Shown in pieces: positions 1-12,729 of a stretch of DNA of 64,000 bases. Made by a program: the position numbers and the translations under genes. The notes beneath the pieces are model-generated. The model saw only the letters and a list, made by a program, of their open reading frames with translations, was not told the DNA's origin and did no database searches. Where the stretch lies: NCBI GenBank assembly GCA_034769895.1, contig CM068369.1, positions 146,093,574-146,157,573 of the forward strand. Reading direction: 5' to 3'. The stretch's first letter is position 1. Every line of letters starts with the position of its first letter. Source of the stretch: Magicicada septendecula. Its lineage: Eukaryota > Arthropoda > Insecta > Hemiptera > Cicadidae.

Positions 1-179
1 GCGGCTGTTATCGTTTGCCATAGAAAATACCCTTGTTAAAACATAAAACGTTGCAGGTAAACTACCCCTTTCCCTTAACCGATCTTCACCAAAAACAATA
101 GGTCCTGAGAACTCTACAATTCAGGGCTGTATGCAAATAATTATTTGATTCTGTGTGAATTTGCGGCTGTTATCGTTTG
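1..179 (+). repeat. 164-bp satellite, partial block at window edge
   Basis: One full monomer plus partial flanks of the satellite that fills 3836-9605. Diagnostic pieces are GCAGGTAAACTACCCCTTT, AACCGATCTTCACC and TTGCGGCTGTTATCGTTTG. The block stops abruptly after TTATCGTTTG, and the missing phase (CCATAGAAAA) resumes at 3340, so 180-3339 looks inserted into the array. Confidence 0.85.
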
Positions 180-3100
180 TGAAGTAGTGTAACCTCTCTA
201 TGCTTTTAGTATTTATTTTATTTCTTTTTAAATTTGTATCGCCTTGCTTGTTGGTTTTCAAAGAGAGGTTACAAGTTATCTAGAACTAGGCAGGAGCCTA
301 GAGAAGCAAAAATTATGCTGGGTCCAGTATGACGGGACTTGCAATAAAACTCAGCTGTAACAGAACGATAACAATTTATTTTCCTTCCTGCGCTGCTTTA
401 ACATCATTAAATCAGAATAACATATGTGCCCAATCACAAGTATGAATACAAGTAAAAAAATAACAAGTGTGTATAACTCTTAAGAATAACAAGTGTGTCT
501 AAATCTGAAGAATAACAAGTGTGTATAAATCTTAAGAATGACAAGTGTGTATAAATATAAAACATCACAAGTGTGTATAAATCAGTGGACACATGCATAT
601 ATAATTATAGAATTCTCTTCCATCTCGTGGCTAGCTAGACACATAACAACACACACAGAACATAAGGTACACGAACTCACAATTACATTAATCTTAACAC
701 ACATGCCCCTGAAATGCACCCACCTACCAGGTAGAGTAACCACAATCTTATAACCCCGCGGTGATAAAATCTATGCCCTTCGGCAACCCGTTCAGTAGAA
801 TAACATAGGCCAAAACCCCCAGGAAGAATGATAATAATTCATGAGGCACAAATAACCGGACCACCCCGTTATCTAGCATTCCATTGATCAATGACCCAAG
901 ATGAATGTGTGAACCTTAAGTTCCTTTCACATCATTAATTGAAACTGACAAAACTACGTCCTCTATTTTCAGAAGGTGTTTATAAAATTCTAAACAGTTA
1001 TTTGACTTCAAAAAAAAATATTCCAAAAAAAGGAATCAATCTCTATGTACATTAGTAAACAAAATTAATTGTTTGAGGCATTACTATTTCTGAAGATTTT
1101 GACAATACATAATTTACTCAAAAAGAAAATGATGAATACATGTTTTATAGTCAAAATAACACAGCAAAAGCTATAAATGGGAAGTCAACCCATATGTGTT
1201 GGCCAGTTAAGAAAACAATCAGTTTAGCCCTTGTGCAAGGGGCAAAATCAGCTAAAATCTTTCCATTACATTAGTAATTATTTCTATTAGCCTTACATGA
1301 CCATATAAACAATTAAAAGAATAGAATACAATAAGGTGGTTGTGCTCTGGCATCTGTGGGGGCGCGCCCACATGTAGTTGACAAAGGTTGACAGGCATAC
1401 AACCTGTCTGAAGTTGCACCAGCATGTCAGAAAAACTAAGTCCCATTTTGTAATCCCGGAAAAGTCCCAAAGAAAAACCTCCGGAAAGTCCCCAGCCCTT
1501 AAATGTGAAACCCATAGTCAAATTAAATTTTATACACAGCTGTTCCAGCCGGAACAGAACTACTGAGCAATAATTAAATTTTGTAAGGGGTAAAAAAAAA
1601 GAGAATTAGATGCAACAACAAAATGGTACAAGATTAAAATCTCTCTGGCGCGCTCCCCAGTGCAGCCCGCACTTACAGCCATTGCATTTAGCGTTATGTA
1701 ACAGAGTTATAAAAAAAGGTTTATGAAATTTAAGTAATAATGTTCAGAGTCATGATCACAGCACAACTTCCCGGTAAACAGTCTGGACACGTGGTCGCAT
1801 GGCCACTAGGCTATTTACAGTAAACGGGCACACTGCCGGATCGGCCCCCAAAGAAAAGAAAAGCATAAATATCACCTCATAAGTGCTGGCGAGTGCAACA
1901 TAGAAATTCCGTCTCCATCTCCCTCCTCGTAGACGATCTTGACATGGTTCACCGCTTGGGCAGATGTTCAGCCAACAGCAGACCAGGAAACCGGCTTAGT
2001 GCGAGAACCCGGGAGTCGTTTATTCTTTAGCCCATCATGTAGAGAGATACAAACTGCGTAGAACTATACAAAGGGGCGGAGACGGAGACGATTCTCTGAG
2101 CGAGGCCAAGCGTTGACTGCACACGCCGGCACACAATTTTCACTGCACATAGCCGAGCTGCGCGCGCAACGCACACACCGCCGCTCCCCTCACACCGTCG
2201 AACAAAGTCCGCTCCGCTGCCTCCCTCACGTATGTTACAATTACAAAAACTTTCTAGAATTTTTTTTTTGGTAACCGCCGGCTACAAACCGGCACAGTAG
2301 TACGAGTTAAGTAAAGGTTTAAAATATTAAAATTTCGTATTACCTACCTTTATTGGTAATTGACCAAGGTGTCGTCTGGTGTACTTTAGCAGAGAAGAAC
2401 ATGAAATGCAATTGACAAACACATATTTATATGTTCACTTGGCACATTTTTTTATTTCATTTTATCTTGCCATCAAATACTACCATAACTCCCACATCAC
2501 CAATTTCGTCTTCCTTTTACGTTACATTGAAAATAGATTGTGAAATATACTTAACTCTATTTAATAAACTAGACCATATTTATTTCAAAGCAACCCAGCT
2601 TGCTCACTCACTCATTCATTCCTCATACTTTTTATACCATAAAGCGCTTTTTTATTGAATTGTCATAATTTAATATTAGTGAATTGAAGTTAATTAAAAT
2701 TGAAATGTTCTGTCTGTTCAAATTGTTTAAATTATGTACTCATCCCTTCATCCACGTGGTTTCGCCATCACTGTTAACACTTGATTCTGCTGACACACTC
2801 CGAATATAAGTTTAGAATGTTATTATTTGTCGGTTACTTTTTTTCGATCACTATAACATGGTTGACTGTTACTTTAAATTAAAATAGCAAGATTTACCGG
2901 TTGGCTGACCCTAATTAGCTCGAGCGATATTTTACATGACCGTACGGTCAGGAGTTCTAAGTCGACTGAGGCAACAAGCTGCCGGGGTGACGCGCTTCGT
3001 TCTTTGTATGTAAAATCACCACGTGGCCGCTAACCAGATGTCTCTTTCATAACTCGTTCTCTCATTGGCTTAAAAGGCACCACGTCACGATAATTTGTTA

Positions 3101-3339
3101 TATTTTCATGTTCCTTCTGTTATCGACTTTGAGTTGGAGAGTATAGAGAGTGGCACACGCGCACACATCCACATTCCAATGTTTTTATCGCTTGCGTACC
3201 TAGGGCCGCCTGGCACGAGGTGAATACAGGGTGTTACATAAATTAAGTTTTCGTGACCATAAATGGTGCCCAAACAGATTAGTCCCAAAATTATTAAATT
3301 GAAAAAAATAGACCCCTCAAAATTGTCCCATTACAATTG
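180..3339. other. Unrelated DNA interrupting the satellite; no gene recognised
   Basis: No convincing coding region: the open frames are short and low in complexity. Contents are a 26-bp minisatellite (455-590), a 12-nt inverted repeat TGTAACCTCTCT (188-199) against its complement (261-272), AT-rich DNA to about 1620, a GC-richer patch at about 1630-2250, then AT-rich DNA to 3339. The ends read TG... at 180 and ...TTACA at about 3335, with TTTG to the left and ATTG to the right. This weakly resembles an LTR-type insertion with an imperfect 4-bp target duplication, but no primer site or polypurine tract was found. Confidence 0.4.
455..590 (+). repeat. Minisatellite, about 26-bp unit, 5 copies
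   Basis: Five copies of a unit containing AACAAGTGTGTATAAAT recur at about 462, 487, 513, 540 and 568. They are imperfect (for example CTAAAT in place of ATAAAT in the second). Any open frame through here is a by-product of the repeat. Confidence 0.8.
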
Positions 3340-3435
3340 CCATAGAAAAATATCGGTATGGAGAACCATACATGACTTCCATGTTCTAAGATTTATATTT
3401 AAAATCATTTACGAAATGAAATTTTTCCATAGAAA
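3340..3435 (+). repeat. Copy of the outer module of the foldback element
   Basis: The sequence from CCATAGAAAAATATCGG through the GGTATGGAGAACCATAC motif to TTTAAAATCATTT matches about 6142-6205, and its reverse complement lies at about 9775-9838. This copy lacks the CAGACACA-rich stretch that precedes the module at 6105. Confidence 0.75.
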
Positions 3436-3449
3436 ATAATTCTTTCCAC

Positions 3450-3620
3450 TTATTGCTTCAGCCTTAACCACAGTACTGTGGTCACTAACGTATACCACCA
3501 CACGTTATCGCACTCGATTTTCACTGATGATGGCAGTCGACGGCACTGCTGAAACGTCTGGTTTTGCAGAAAACATTGGAGTACGGCCAAACAGACCGGG
3601 AAGGAATTTTAACAAAAAAC
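3450..3620 (+). other. Possible Penelope-like or SINE-type 3' tail
   Basis: A patch reading CTGATGATGGCAG..GCTGAAACGTCTGG resembles the 3' ends of many insect Penelope-like elements, which often carry a ctgaAGATGGcag..cGAAACGtc pattern. This is recognition by pattern only. No GIY-YIG coding sequence is attached here, so another short interspersed repeat is equally possible. Confidence 0.3.
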
Positions 3621-3835
3621 TACTACTTTGTTGTCGATAACGTAGTACACATATAAACATTATCCCCTCTTGCTTCAACTATAATTTTCAATTATAGAAA
3701 AGTACCCCCACCCTGTTCAACTAGCCTCTTCATTTATAGATATTTCATCTACGTTTCTACAGTGGATTATTAAGATCTTCTTATCAGGATATTTTATTTA
3801 TCAAAATTAAGTACTTTACTCTTGTTACATCAAAA

Positions 3836-6100
3836 AAAGTTTCAGGTAAACTACCCTTTCCCCGTAACCGATCTTCACCAAAATCAATAGGCCTTGAGTC
3901 TTCTACAACTCAGACACATGTAAAAAATTATTTGATTATGTTTGAATTTATGGCAGTTATCGTTCTTCATGAAAAAATTTCTCTTGTTACAACATAAATG
4001 TTGCAGGTAAACTACCCTTTTCCATTAACCGATCTTCACCTAAATCAATAGGCCTTGAGTTCTCTACAATTTACGGACTTATGCAAAAACTTATTTGATT
4101 ATGTTTGAATTTACGGCAGCTATCATTCGTCATAGAAAAAATTAACCTTGTTATCACATAAAACGTTGCACTTAAACTACCCCTTTCTCTTAACTGATCT
4201 TCACCAAAATCAATAGGTCTTGAGTCCTCTACAATTCAGGGATGCATGCAAAACATTATTTGATTCTGTTTGAATGTGTGGCAGTTATCGTTCGTCAATG
4301 AAACAATTACTCTTGTTAAAACATAAAAGGTGGCAGGTAAACTACCCCTTTCCCTTAACCGATCTTCACCAACACCAATAGGTCTTGAGAACTACAATTC
4401 AGGGCTGTATGCAAAACATTTTCGATTCTGTTTGAATTTGCGGCTGTTATCGTTTGCCATAGAAAATACCCTTGTTAAAACATAAAACGTTGCAGGTAAA
4501 CTACCCCTTCCCTTAACCGATCTTCACCAGAAACAATAGGTCTTGAGAACTCTACAATTCAGGGCTGTATGCAAAACATTATTTGATTTTCTTTGAATTT
4601 ACGGCAGTTATCGTTCGTCATAGTAAAATTTACTCTTGTTAAAACATAAAACGTTGCAGGTAAACTACCCCTTTCCCTTAACCGATCTTCAACAAAATCA
4701 ACAAACCTTGAGTTCTATATAATTCAAAAAGGGATGCAAAAGAGTAGTTGATTCTGTTTGAATTTACGGCAGTTATCGTTCGTCATTGAAAAAATTACCC
4801 TTGTTAAAACAAAATGTTGCAGGTAAACTACCCCTTTCCCTTAACCGATCTTCACCAAAATCAACAGGCCTTCAGTCTTTCACAATTATTGATGAACGTA
4901 TGCAAAACAATATTTGATTCTGTTTGAATGTGTGGCAGTTATCGTTCGTCATAGAAAAAATTACTGTTGTTAAAACATAAAATGTTGCAGGTAAACTACC
5001 CCTTTCCCATAACCGATGATCTTCACCAAAATCAAGACATTGAGTTCTCTATAGCTCAGGAAGGTGTGCAAAACATTATTTGATTCTGATTGAGTTTACG
5101 GCAGTTATCATTTGTCATAGAAAAAATTACCCAAGTTAAAACATAAAACGTTGCAGGTAAACTACCCTTTTCCCTAACCCGATCTTCAACAAAAACAATA
5201 CGTCTTGAGAACTCTACAATTCAGGGCAGTATGCAAAATATTATTTGATTCTGTTTGAATTTGCAGCTGTTATCGTTTGCCATAGAAAATACCCTTGTTA
5301 AAACAAAAAACGTTGCTGGTAAACTACCCCTTTACCTTAACCGATCTTCACCAAAAACAATAGGTCTTGAGAACTCTACAATTTAGAGTTGCATGCAAAA
5401 AATTATTTGATTCTGTGTGAATTTGCGGCTGTTATCGTTTGCCATAAAAAATACCCTTGTTAAAACATAAAACGTTGCAGGTAAACTACCCCTTTCCCTT
5501 AACCGATCTTCACCTAAAACAATAAGTCTGAGAACTCTACAATTCAGGGCTGTATGCAAAACATTATTTTATTCTGTTTGAATTTGCGGCTGTTATCGTT
5601 TGCCAAACAAACAAAATTACCCTTGATTAAAAAAAAAGTTGCAGGTAAACTACCCCTTTCCATTAACCGATCTTCACCAAAAACAATAGGTCTTGAGTAC
5701 TCTACAAATCAGGGCTGTATGCAAAAATTCATATGATTCTGTTTGAATTTGCGGCTGTTATCGTTTGCCATAAAAAATACCCTTGTTAAAACATAAAACG
5801 TTGCAGGTAAACTACCCCTTTCCCTTAACCGATCTTCACCTAAAACAATAGGTCTTGAGAACTCTACAATTCAGGGCTGTATGCAAAACATTATTTTATT
5901 CTGTTTGAATTTGCGGCTGTTATCGTTTGCCAAACAAACAAAATTACCCTTGATTAAAAAAAAAGTTGCAGGTAAACTACCCCTTTCCATTAACCGATCT
6001 TCACCAAAAACAATAGGTCTTGAGTACTCTACAAATCAGGGCTGTATGCAAAAATTTATATGATTCTGTTTGAATTTGCGGCTGTTATCGTTTGCCATAG
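3836..6100 (+). repeat. 164-bp satellite array, forward orientation
   Basis: About 14 tandem monomers. The landmark CCGATCTTCACC recurs about every 160-165 bp (near 3868, 4027, 4192, 4357, 4516, 4842, 5173, 5338, 5501, 5666, 5828, 5993). Monomers diverge by substitutions and small indels. The two-monomer block at 5554-5736 recurs almost unchanged at 5881-6063, a 327-bp period, so local higher-order duplication is visible. The short open frames in the array are repeat artefacts. Confidence 0.92.
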
Positions 6101-6104
6101 AAAA

Positions 6105-9100
6105 AAATCCACAGACACAGACACACACAGTCACTTTTCGAAAATATCGGTATGGAGAACCATACATGACTTCCATATTCTAAGATTTATATTTAAAATC
6201 ATTTTCAGCCAAACAACCAGGCTGTGTCTTACCTGCCTTTTTATTGCTGTATTAAATGAAAAATATTATATTACATTAAAATGAAAAAATTATAATTTTA
6301 TTGCCTGGCAACAAAATTATTTTATTTTTAACAATTACCATTGTTTCAAAAAGTTTAAATAAATTTTCAAGTACTTTACTCTTGTTAAAACGTAAAAGGT
6401 TGCAGGTAAACTACCCCTTCCCCTTAACCGATCTTCACCAAAATCGAAAGTCATTGAGACCTCTACAATTCAGGGACGTATGCAAAAAATTATTTCATTC
6501 TGTTTGAATTTGCGGCTGTTATCGTTTGCCATAGAAAATACGCTTGATAAAAAAACGTTGCAGGTAAACTACCCCTTCCCCTTAACCGATATTCACCAAA
6601 AACAATAGGTCTTGAGTACTCTACAAATCAGGGCTGTATGCAAAACATTATTTGATTCTGTTTGAATTTGCGGCTGTTATCGTTTGCCATAGAAAATACC
6701 CTTGTTAAAAAAACGTTGCAGGTAAACTACCCCTTTACCTCAACTGATCTTCACCAAAAACAATAGGTCTTGAGAAATCTACAATTCAGGGCTGTATGCG
6801 AAACATTATTTGATTCTGTTTGAATTTGCGGCTGTTATCGTTTGCCAAAAAAAAAAATTTCCCTTGATAAAAAAAACCGTTGCAGGTAAACTACCCCTTC
6901 CCCTCAACCGATCTTCACCAAAAACAATAGGTCGCGAGTACTCTACAAATCAGGGCTGTATGCAAAAAATTATTTGATTCTGTTTGAATTTGCGGCAGTT
7001 GTCGTTTGCCATAGAAAATACGCATGATAAAAAACGTTGCTGGTAAACTACCCCTTCCCCTCAACCGATCTTCACCAAAAACAATAGGTCTTGAGTACTC
7101 TACAAATCAGGGCTGTATGCAGAAAATTATTTGATTCTGTTTGAATTTGCGGCTGTTATCGTTTGCCATAGAAAATACCCTTGTTAAAAAAACGTTGTAG
7201 GTAAACTACCCCTTTCCCTTAACCGATCTTCACCAAAAACAAAAGGTCTTGAGAACTCTACAATTTAGGGCTGTATGCAAATAATCTTTTCATTCTGTTT
7301 GAATTTGCGGCTGTTATCGTTTGCCATAGGAAATACCCTTGTTAAAACATAAAACGTTACAGGTAAACTACCCCTTTCCCTTAACCGATCTTCACCAAAA
7401 ACAATAGGTCTTGAGAACTTTACAATTCAGGGCTGTATGCGAAACATTATTTGATTCTGTTTGAATTTGCGGCTGTTATCGTTTGCCAAACAAACAAAAT
7501 TACCCTTGCTAAAAAAAAACCGTTGCAGGTAAACTACCCCTTTCCCTCAACCGATCTTCACCAAAAACAATAGGTCGCGAGAACTCTGCAAAACCGGGCT
7601 GTATGCAGAAAATTATTTGATTCTGTTTGAATTTGCGGCTGTTATCGTTTGCCATAGAAAATACCCTTGTTAAAAAAACGTTGTAGGTAAACTACCCCTT
7701 TCCCTTAACCGATCTTCACCAAAAACAAAAGGTCTTGAGAACTCTACAATTTAGGGCTGTATGCAAATAATCTTTTCATTCTGTTTGAATTTGCGGCTGT
7801 TATCGTTTGCCATAGGAAATACCCTTGTTAAAACATAAAACGTTACAGGTAAACTACCCCTTTCCCTTAACCGATCTTCACCAAAAACAATAGGTCTTGA
7901 GAACTCTACAATTCAGGGCTGTATGCGAAACATTATTTGATTCTGTTTGAATTTGCGGCTGTTATCGTTTGCCAAACAAACAAAATTACCCTTGCTAAAA
8001 AAAAACCGTTGCAGGTAAACTACCCCTTTCCCTCAACCGATCTTTACCAAAAACAATAGGTCGCGAGAACTCTGCAAAACCGGGCTGTATGCAAAAAATT
8101 ATTTGATTCTGTTTGAATTTGCGGCAGTTATCGTTTGCCATAGAAAAAAAATCTACAGACACACAGACAGACAGACACACAGACACTTTTCGGAAAACGA
8201 CTTTTTTTCATGTTTTGAGTGTAGTAGAATCAGAATCTGCAATAATCTCGAACACGATTTTTTTTGCCATCACCATACTTCCATTCCTTAAGGAATATGG
8301 AAGTAAAATGACTTTTTTACTTCCATATTCCTTAAGGAATGGAAGTATGGTGATGGCAAAAAAAATCGTGTTCGAGATTATTGCAGATTCTGATTCTACT
8401 ACACTCAAAACATGAAAAAAAGTCGTTTTCCGAAAAGTGTCTGTGTGTGTGTCTGTCTGTCTGTCTGTCTGTAGATTTTTTTTCTATGGCAAACGATAAC
8501 TGCCGCAAATTCAAACAGAATCAAATAATTTTTTGCATGCAGCCCTGATTTGCAGAGTACTCGCGACCTATTGTTTTTGGTGAAGATCGGTTGAGGGAAA
8601 GGGGTAGTTTACCTGCAACGGTTTTTTTTTAGCAAGGGTAATTTTGTTTGTTTGGCAAACGATAACAGCCGCAAATTCAAACAGAATCAAATAATGTTTC
8701 GCATACAGCCCTGAATTGTAGAGTTCTCAAGATCTGTTGATTTTGGTGAAGATCGGTTAAGGGAAAGGGGTAGTTTACCTGTAACGTTTTATGTTTTAAC
8801 AAGGGTATTTCCTATGGCAAACGATAACAGCCGCAAATTCAAACAGAATCAAAAGATTATTTGCATACAGCCCTAAATTGTAGAGTTCTCAAGACCTATT
8901 GTTTTTGGTGAAGTTCGGTTGAGGGAAAGGGGTAGTTTACCTGCAACGTTTTTTTAACAAGGGTATTTTCTATGGCAAACGATAACAGCCGCAAATTCAA
9001 ACAGAATCAAATAATGTTTTGCATACAGCCCTGATTTGTAGAGTACTCAAGACCTATTGTTTTTGGTGAAGATCGGTTAAGGGAAAGGGGTAGTTTACCT

Positions 9101-9838
9101 GTAACGTTTTATGTTTTAACAAGGGTATTTCCTATGGCAAACGATAACAGCCGCAAATTCAAACAGAATCAAAAGATTATTTGCATACAGCCCTAAATTT
9201 CAGAGTTCTCAAGACCTATTGTTTTTGGTGAAGATCGGTTGAGGGAAAGGGGTAGTTTACCTGCAACGTTTTTTTAACAAGGGTATTTTCTATGGCAAAC
9301 GATAACAGCCGCAAATTCAAACAGAATCAAATAATGTTTTGCATACAGCCCTGATTTCTAGAGTACTCAAGACCTGTTGTTTTTGGTGAAGATCGGTTAA
9401 GGGGAAGGGGTAGTTTACCTGCAACGTTTTTTTGTCAAGCGTATTGTCTATGGCAAACGATAACAGCCGCAAATTCAAACAGAATCAAATAATTTTTTGC
9501 ATACGTCCCTGAATTGTAGAGGTCTCAATGACTTTCGATTTTGGTGAAGATCGGTAAAGGGGAAGGGGTAGTTTACCTGCAACCTTTTACGTTTTAACAA
9601 GAGTAAAGTACTTGAAAATTTATTTAAACTTTTTGAAACAATGGTAATTGTTAAAAATAAAATAATTTTGTTGCCAGGCAATAAAATTATAATTTTTTCA
9701 TTTTAATGTAATATAATATTTTTCATTTAATACAGCAATAAAAAGGCAGGTAAGACACAGCCTGGCTGTTTGGCTGAAAATGATTTATATATAAATCTTA
9801 GAATATGGAAGTCATGTATGGTTCTCCATACCGATATT
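6105..9838. mobile_element. Large foldback-like palindrome built on satellite DNA
   Basis: The sequence 6145-8315 is mirrored by 8316-9838. From the outside inwards, both arms hold the GGTATGGAGAACCATAC module, an AT-rich segment with TTGCCTGGCAACAAAATT (6300; complement near 9670), satellite monomers, a CAGACA-rich run, and a core with TTGCCATCACCATACTTCC. The centre near 8315 is an almost perfect hairpin around CCTTAAGG. The left arm is about 650 bp longer because a three-monomer block (7185 and again 7668, 483-bp period) is duplicated. The structure recalls Foldback transposons, whose long inverted repeats contain tandem subrepeats. I see no transposase and no clear target duplication. An inverted duplication of satellite by a non-transposon route is the alternative. 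Confidence 0.75.
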
Positions 9839-10090
9839 TTTTCATGTTTTGAGTGTAGTACAATCAGAATCTGCAATAATCTCGGACACGATTTTTTTTT
9901 GCCATCACCATACTTCCATTTCCTTAAGGAACATGGAAGTAAAAATCTACAGACACACGCACAGACATTTTTCGAAAAAATGACTTTTTCTTGTTTTGAG
10001 TGTAGTACAATCAGAATCTGCAATAATCTCGAACAAGATTTTTTTTGCCATCACCATACTTCCATTTCCTTAAGGAACATGGAAGTAAAA
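9835..10090 (+). repeat. Two tandem copies of the foldback core module
   Basis: The module that lies at the hairpin centre (TTTTGAGTGTAGTA, CAGAATCTGCAATAATCTCG, GCCATCACCATACTTCC, CCTTAAGGAA, TGGAAGTAAAA) occurs here twice in direct orientation, at about 9842-9935 and 9991-10090. The copies are separated by a CAGACACACGCACAGAC stretch. This marks the right end of the palindrome complex. Confidence 0.8.
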
Positions 10091-10145
10091 TAGAGAACTG
10101 CAAATGAAGTAGTATTTTTCACAGTTTTACCATTTACACAAACTT

Positions 10146-10146
<1 letters not shown>

Positions 10147-10178
<32 letters not shown>

Positions 10179-10790
10179 ACAACAACATTTATTTATTTAT
10201 AATTTAACTAAGTATAATTATTTCACTACGACTCGGAACACAACACTTTTTATGGGTAAAAACGTAAAAGCTTTACCTTACAACCTGAACCGGTTTTCAC
10301 TTTTAAAAAGCTTCTTCAGAGGTTGCCGCTGGTAGCACTGTCCGTCTTGTTGTTGGCGATGAAATCGATTTTCAAAAGATCGATGTGTGCGTGAGGTGTG
10401 ATATTTTCGAATAATGCGTGTGATTTGAATTGCATTTGTTCGTTTAGGATGTTGTTTTTATTTGTTTTCGTGTGTTTGTATATTTCCAATTGTTCTAGAG
10501 TGTCTAGTTTTCGGCCTTTTGTGTGTACGTGTAGAATGTTCATGTTATTGTCGATGTTTTTGTATGTGTGGTTTGCTTCAATGAAGTGGTTTGCAAAGGT
10601 GGATTCTGTAGTGTAGTGGAGTGCCTTTGTGTGTTCAGTGTATCTTTGTTTGAAGCTACGTCCTGTCTGGCCTATGTAGAATTTGTTGCAATCTGAGCAG
10701 TTTAGTTTGTAAACACCAGGAAGATCAAATTTGTTTTGTGCTTTGTGTGTGTGTTTTGATAGTGTGTGTTCTGTTTTGTTAGTAGTGTGT
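10147..10790 (-). pseudogene. Penelope-like element 3' fragment with GIY-YIG endonuclease domain
   Basis: The minus strand is open from about 10789 to 10316. The reading frame contains GVYKLNCSDCNKFYIGQTGR followed by SFKQRYTEH. This is the GIY-YIG nuclease signature (GVY...FYIG, then a conserved Arg and a Glu-His) in the arrangement typical of the C-terminal endonuclease of Penelope-like retroelements, with the upstream Cys pair (CSDC). A stop at about 10792 and the loss of all reverse-transcriptase sequence show 5' truncation. The 3' untranslated part (10147-10315) includes GAAACCGGTT-like sequence and ends in a CT/CA microsatellite. The family is well supported; the exact clade is not determined. 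Confidence 0.82.
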
Positions 10791-12504
10791 TATAATATTT
10801 ATAACACAATAAATAATTTAACTGTGTATCTATTTATAAAATAATATATTTTGAGTTGTATTGTGCCTTAAATTTGGTTAAGCATTTGTGTGGGATTTGT
10901 TCTTTTTTAATACATTAGTATATATAATTTTGTTTTAATATTTTCATTGTATGTACTATGTTTAGTTTTAAGTTATAAAATGTATAGACAGAATCTGTGT
11001 GTTCTGTAGGACATTGTTGAAAATGTTAAGGATAAAATCTGTCTGCCAATGGAAGAAAATTAATTCTAGTGTTATTATAAGTAGTAGTTTGCAGATGTGT
11101 TAATATTCGGTACAAAAATGTAAAGAAATGTTTTTTATGTTATGTTGGAAGTGACTTTCATCAGTATCAAATACTAAAGTTATTTAAAATACCTTCATTA
11201 GTGTGAATGTATGTAATGTGAGCACTTATGTTGGCTGTGTGTTTTTTCAACATATATGTCGGTGTACTTTGACTTTTTCATTTTGTGTAGCCTGTAATAG
11301 AAAAGAGTTGTTAGAATTCAGTCTAGTAAAGAAGGGAGTTTAATTTTCCATTCTAAAATTCTGTGTTGGCATGCCATCGACTCTCTGGTTGTAAGAAGTA
11401 ATGTGCTGTTTTACTAAATCAGTTGCTGCTTAAATAATTGAAGTTATTATAATATGAGTAAAAGACATGAGAGCAATAGCATGATGCAAGTATAAGACAT
11501 TTTTAATAAAAATTGTGGTTGGATTCTTTTTCTGGAGTTTTGACAGTAGGCTAGGAAATTGTTCTTGGGCCAATTTAATAACAGACTCAAAGAAAGCTAA
11601 GAGGGATCAGAAATTAACCATATTATTCAGTTACAGCCCGCTGTGTAAGGTATTTTAAGTCCTGTAACTTACTCTTCCATTGTTTGTTACATTTTAAGAC
11701 ACATTAATCACTATATAATGGATTATTCTGGCATTGGTTCTCTGTGACCAGCTTATGGTCTGTTTTATTTGTACAGTGTCCTTTTTCTCTTTTGCATTTT
11801 ATTCTAATAATCTTTTAGGGCATTTCTGGCACTTATCAAAACCCTAATTCATTTTTTTTTTTTTGCCATGATAAGGGTGAGATTAAGTGAAGCAACAAAA
11901 CTTAAGTGATGGATTATGAATTGTCAATTGCCTGTTGGTATGAATATAACTACCTATCACATAGATACTACAGAATTTCCATCATAATAAATGTAGCAAG
12001 TAGTTCAGTAAATGATGGTAATTCATAATGAAGTGGCTAAAACTGTGAGCAGCAGAGATCTGCTGTATAGCATGTACAAATTTTAGAATAAGTAATTAAC
12101 TATTTGTGGTTTCTATATCACATTCTCTTTAAATTTTCATGAGTGAACAGTCGTCATAGGATTGAAGCTAAATTACTGGACTTTTTGTGGAAATTTTTTG
12201 GGGTGCGTAATTATGAATATGACAGCATGATATATTACCATCAAAGCCACAAACATTCAGGATCTCTCAAAAAAGCATTAACACATTTTAATTGAACTAG
12301 GAAATAAAACCATAAGTCAAAACCCAGACTTTACGTATACTCAAAAATATGCGAAGCTGTCTAAGTCTTTACATATGCTAAAAATATTATTTATTTTCTG
12401 GATGTGCATTTTTATTTTAATATGCTCACATTTTAATATACATTGTATTGTTTTGTTTAATAATAATTGCATTTCTTAGGTTTATGTAAGTCATTTATTG
12501 AGGA
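10791..12504. other. AT-rich DNA without recognisable genes
   Basis: No open frame of useful length or composition. I see no element termini, tRNA or conserved motif here. It could be ancient decayed repeat or host intergenic or intronic DNA. Confidence 0.6.
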
Positions 12505-12512
12505 AATTAGAG

Positions 12513-12721
12513 CAGCGTTTCTCAACCTATGTGGCGTGACCCACTACTGGGTCCCAAGGGGGCATTTGCTGGGTCACGAAGTTGGCCTCAGAAATTCATT
12601 TACTGTGTCTTAAAATGTATTACATATTTACCTTTCTAGAATTTAGTATATGTATTTTGTTTAAACTCAAAAGTTGAAGTGTAATAGCCTTTAAGGTGGG
12701 TCCCGGACTTGAGAACCACTG
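12513..12721 (+). mobile_element. hAT-type MITE, 209 bp, intact with 8-bp target duplication
   Basis: The left terminus is CAGCGTTTCTCAA and the right terminus, read inwards on the minus strand, is CAGTGGTTCTCAA, a typical hAT inverted repeat (CAGNGNTTCTCAA). The target duplication AATTAGAG is present in full at 12505-12512 and 12722-12729. Inside, TGACCCACTACTGGGTCCC and GGTGGGTCCCGG form partly complementary subterminal segments. There is no coding capacity; it must have been mobilised by a hAT transposase supplied elsewhere. Confidence 0.93.
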
Positions 12722-12729
12722 AATTAGAG

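Noticed and set aside
188-2240. LTR spanning TGTAACCTC to GTTACA
   Set aside because: No matching target duplication, primer site or second copy was found.
5554-8514. Open frames of 60-100 codons in the satellite and its palindrome
   Set aside because: They recur with the monomer, exist on both strands and have no protein-like signature; they are products of the repeat.
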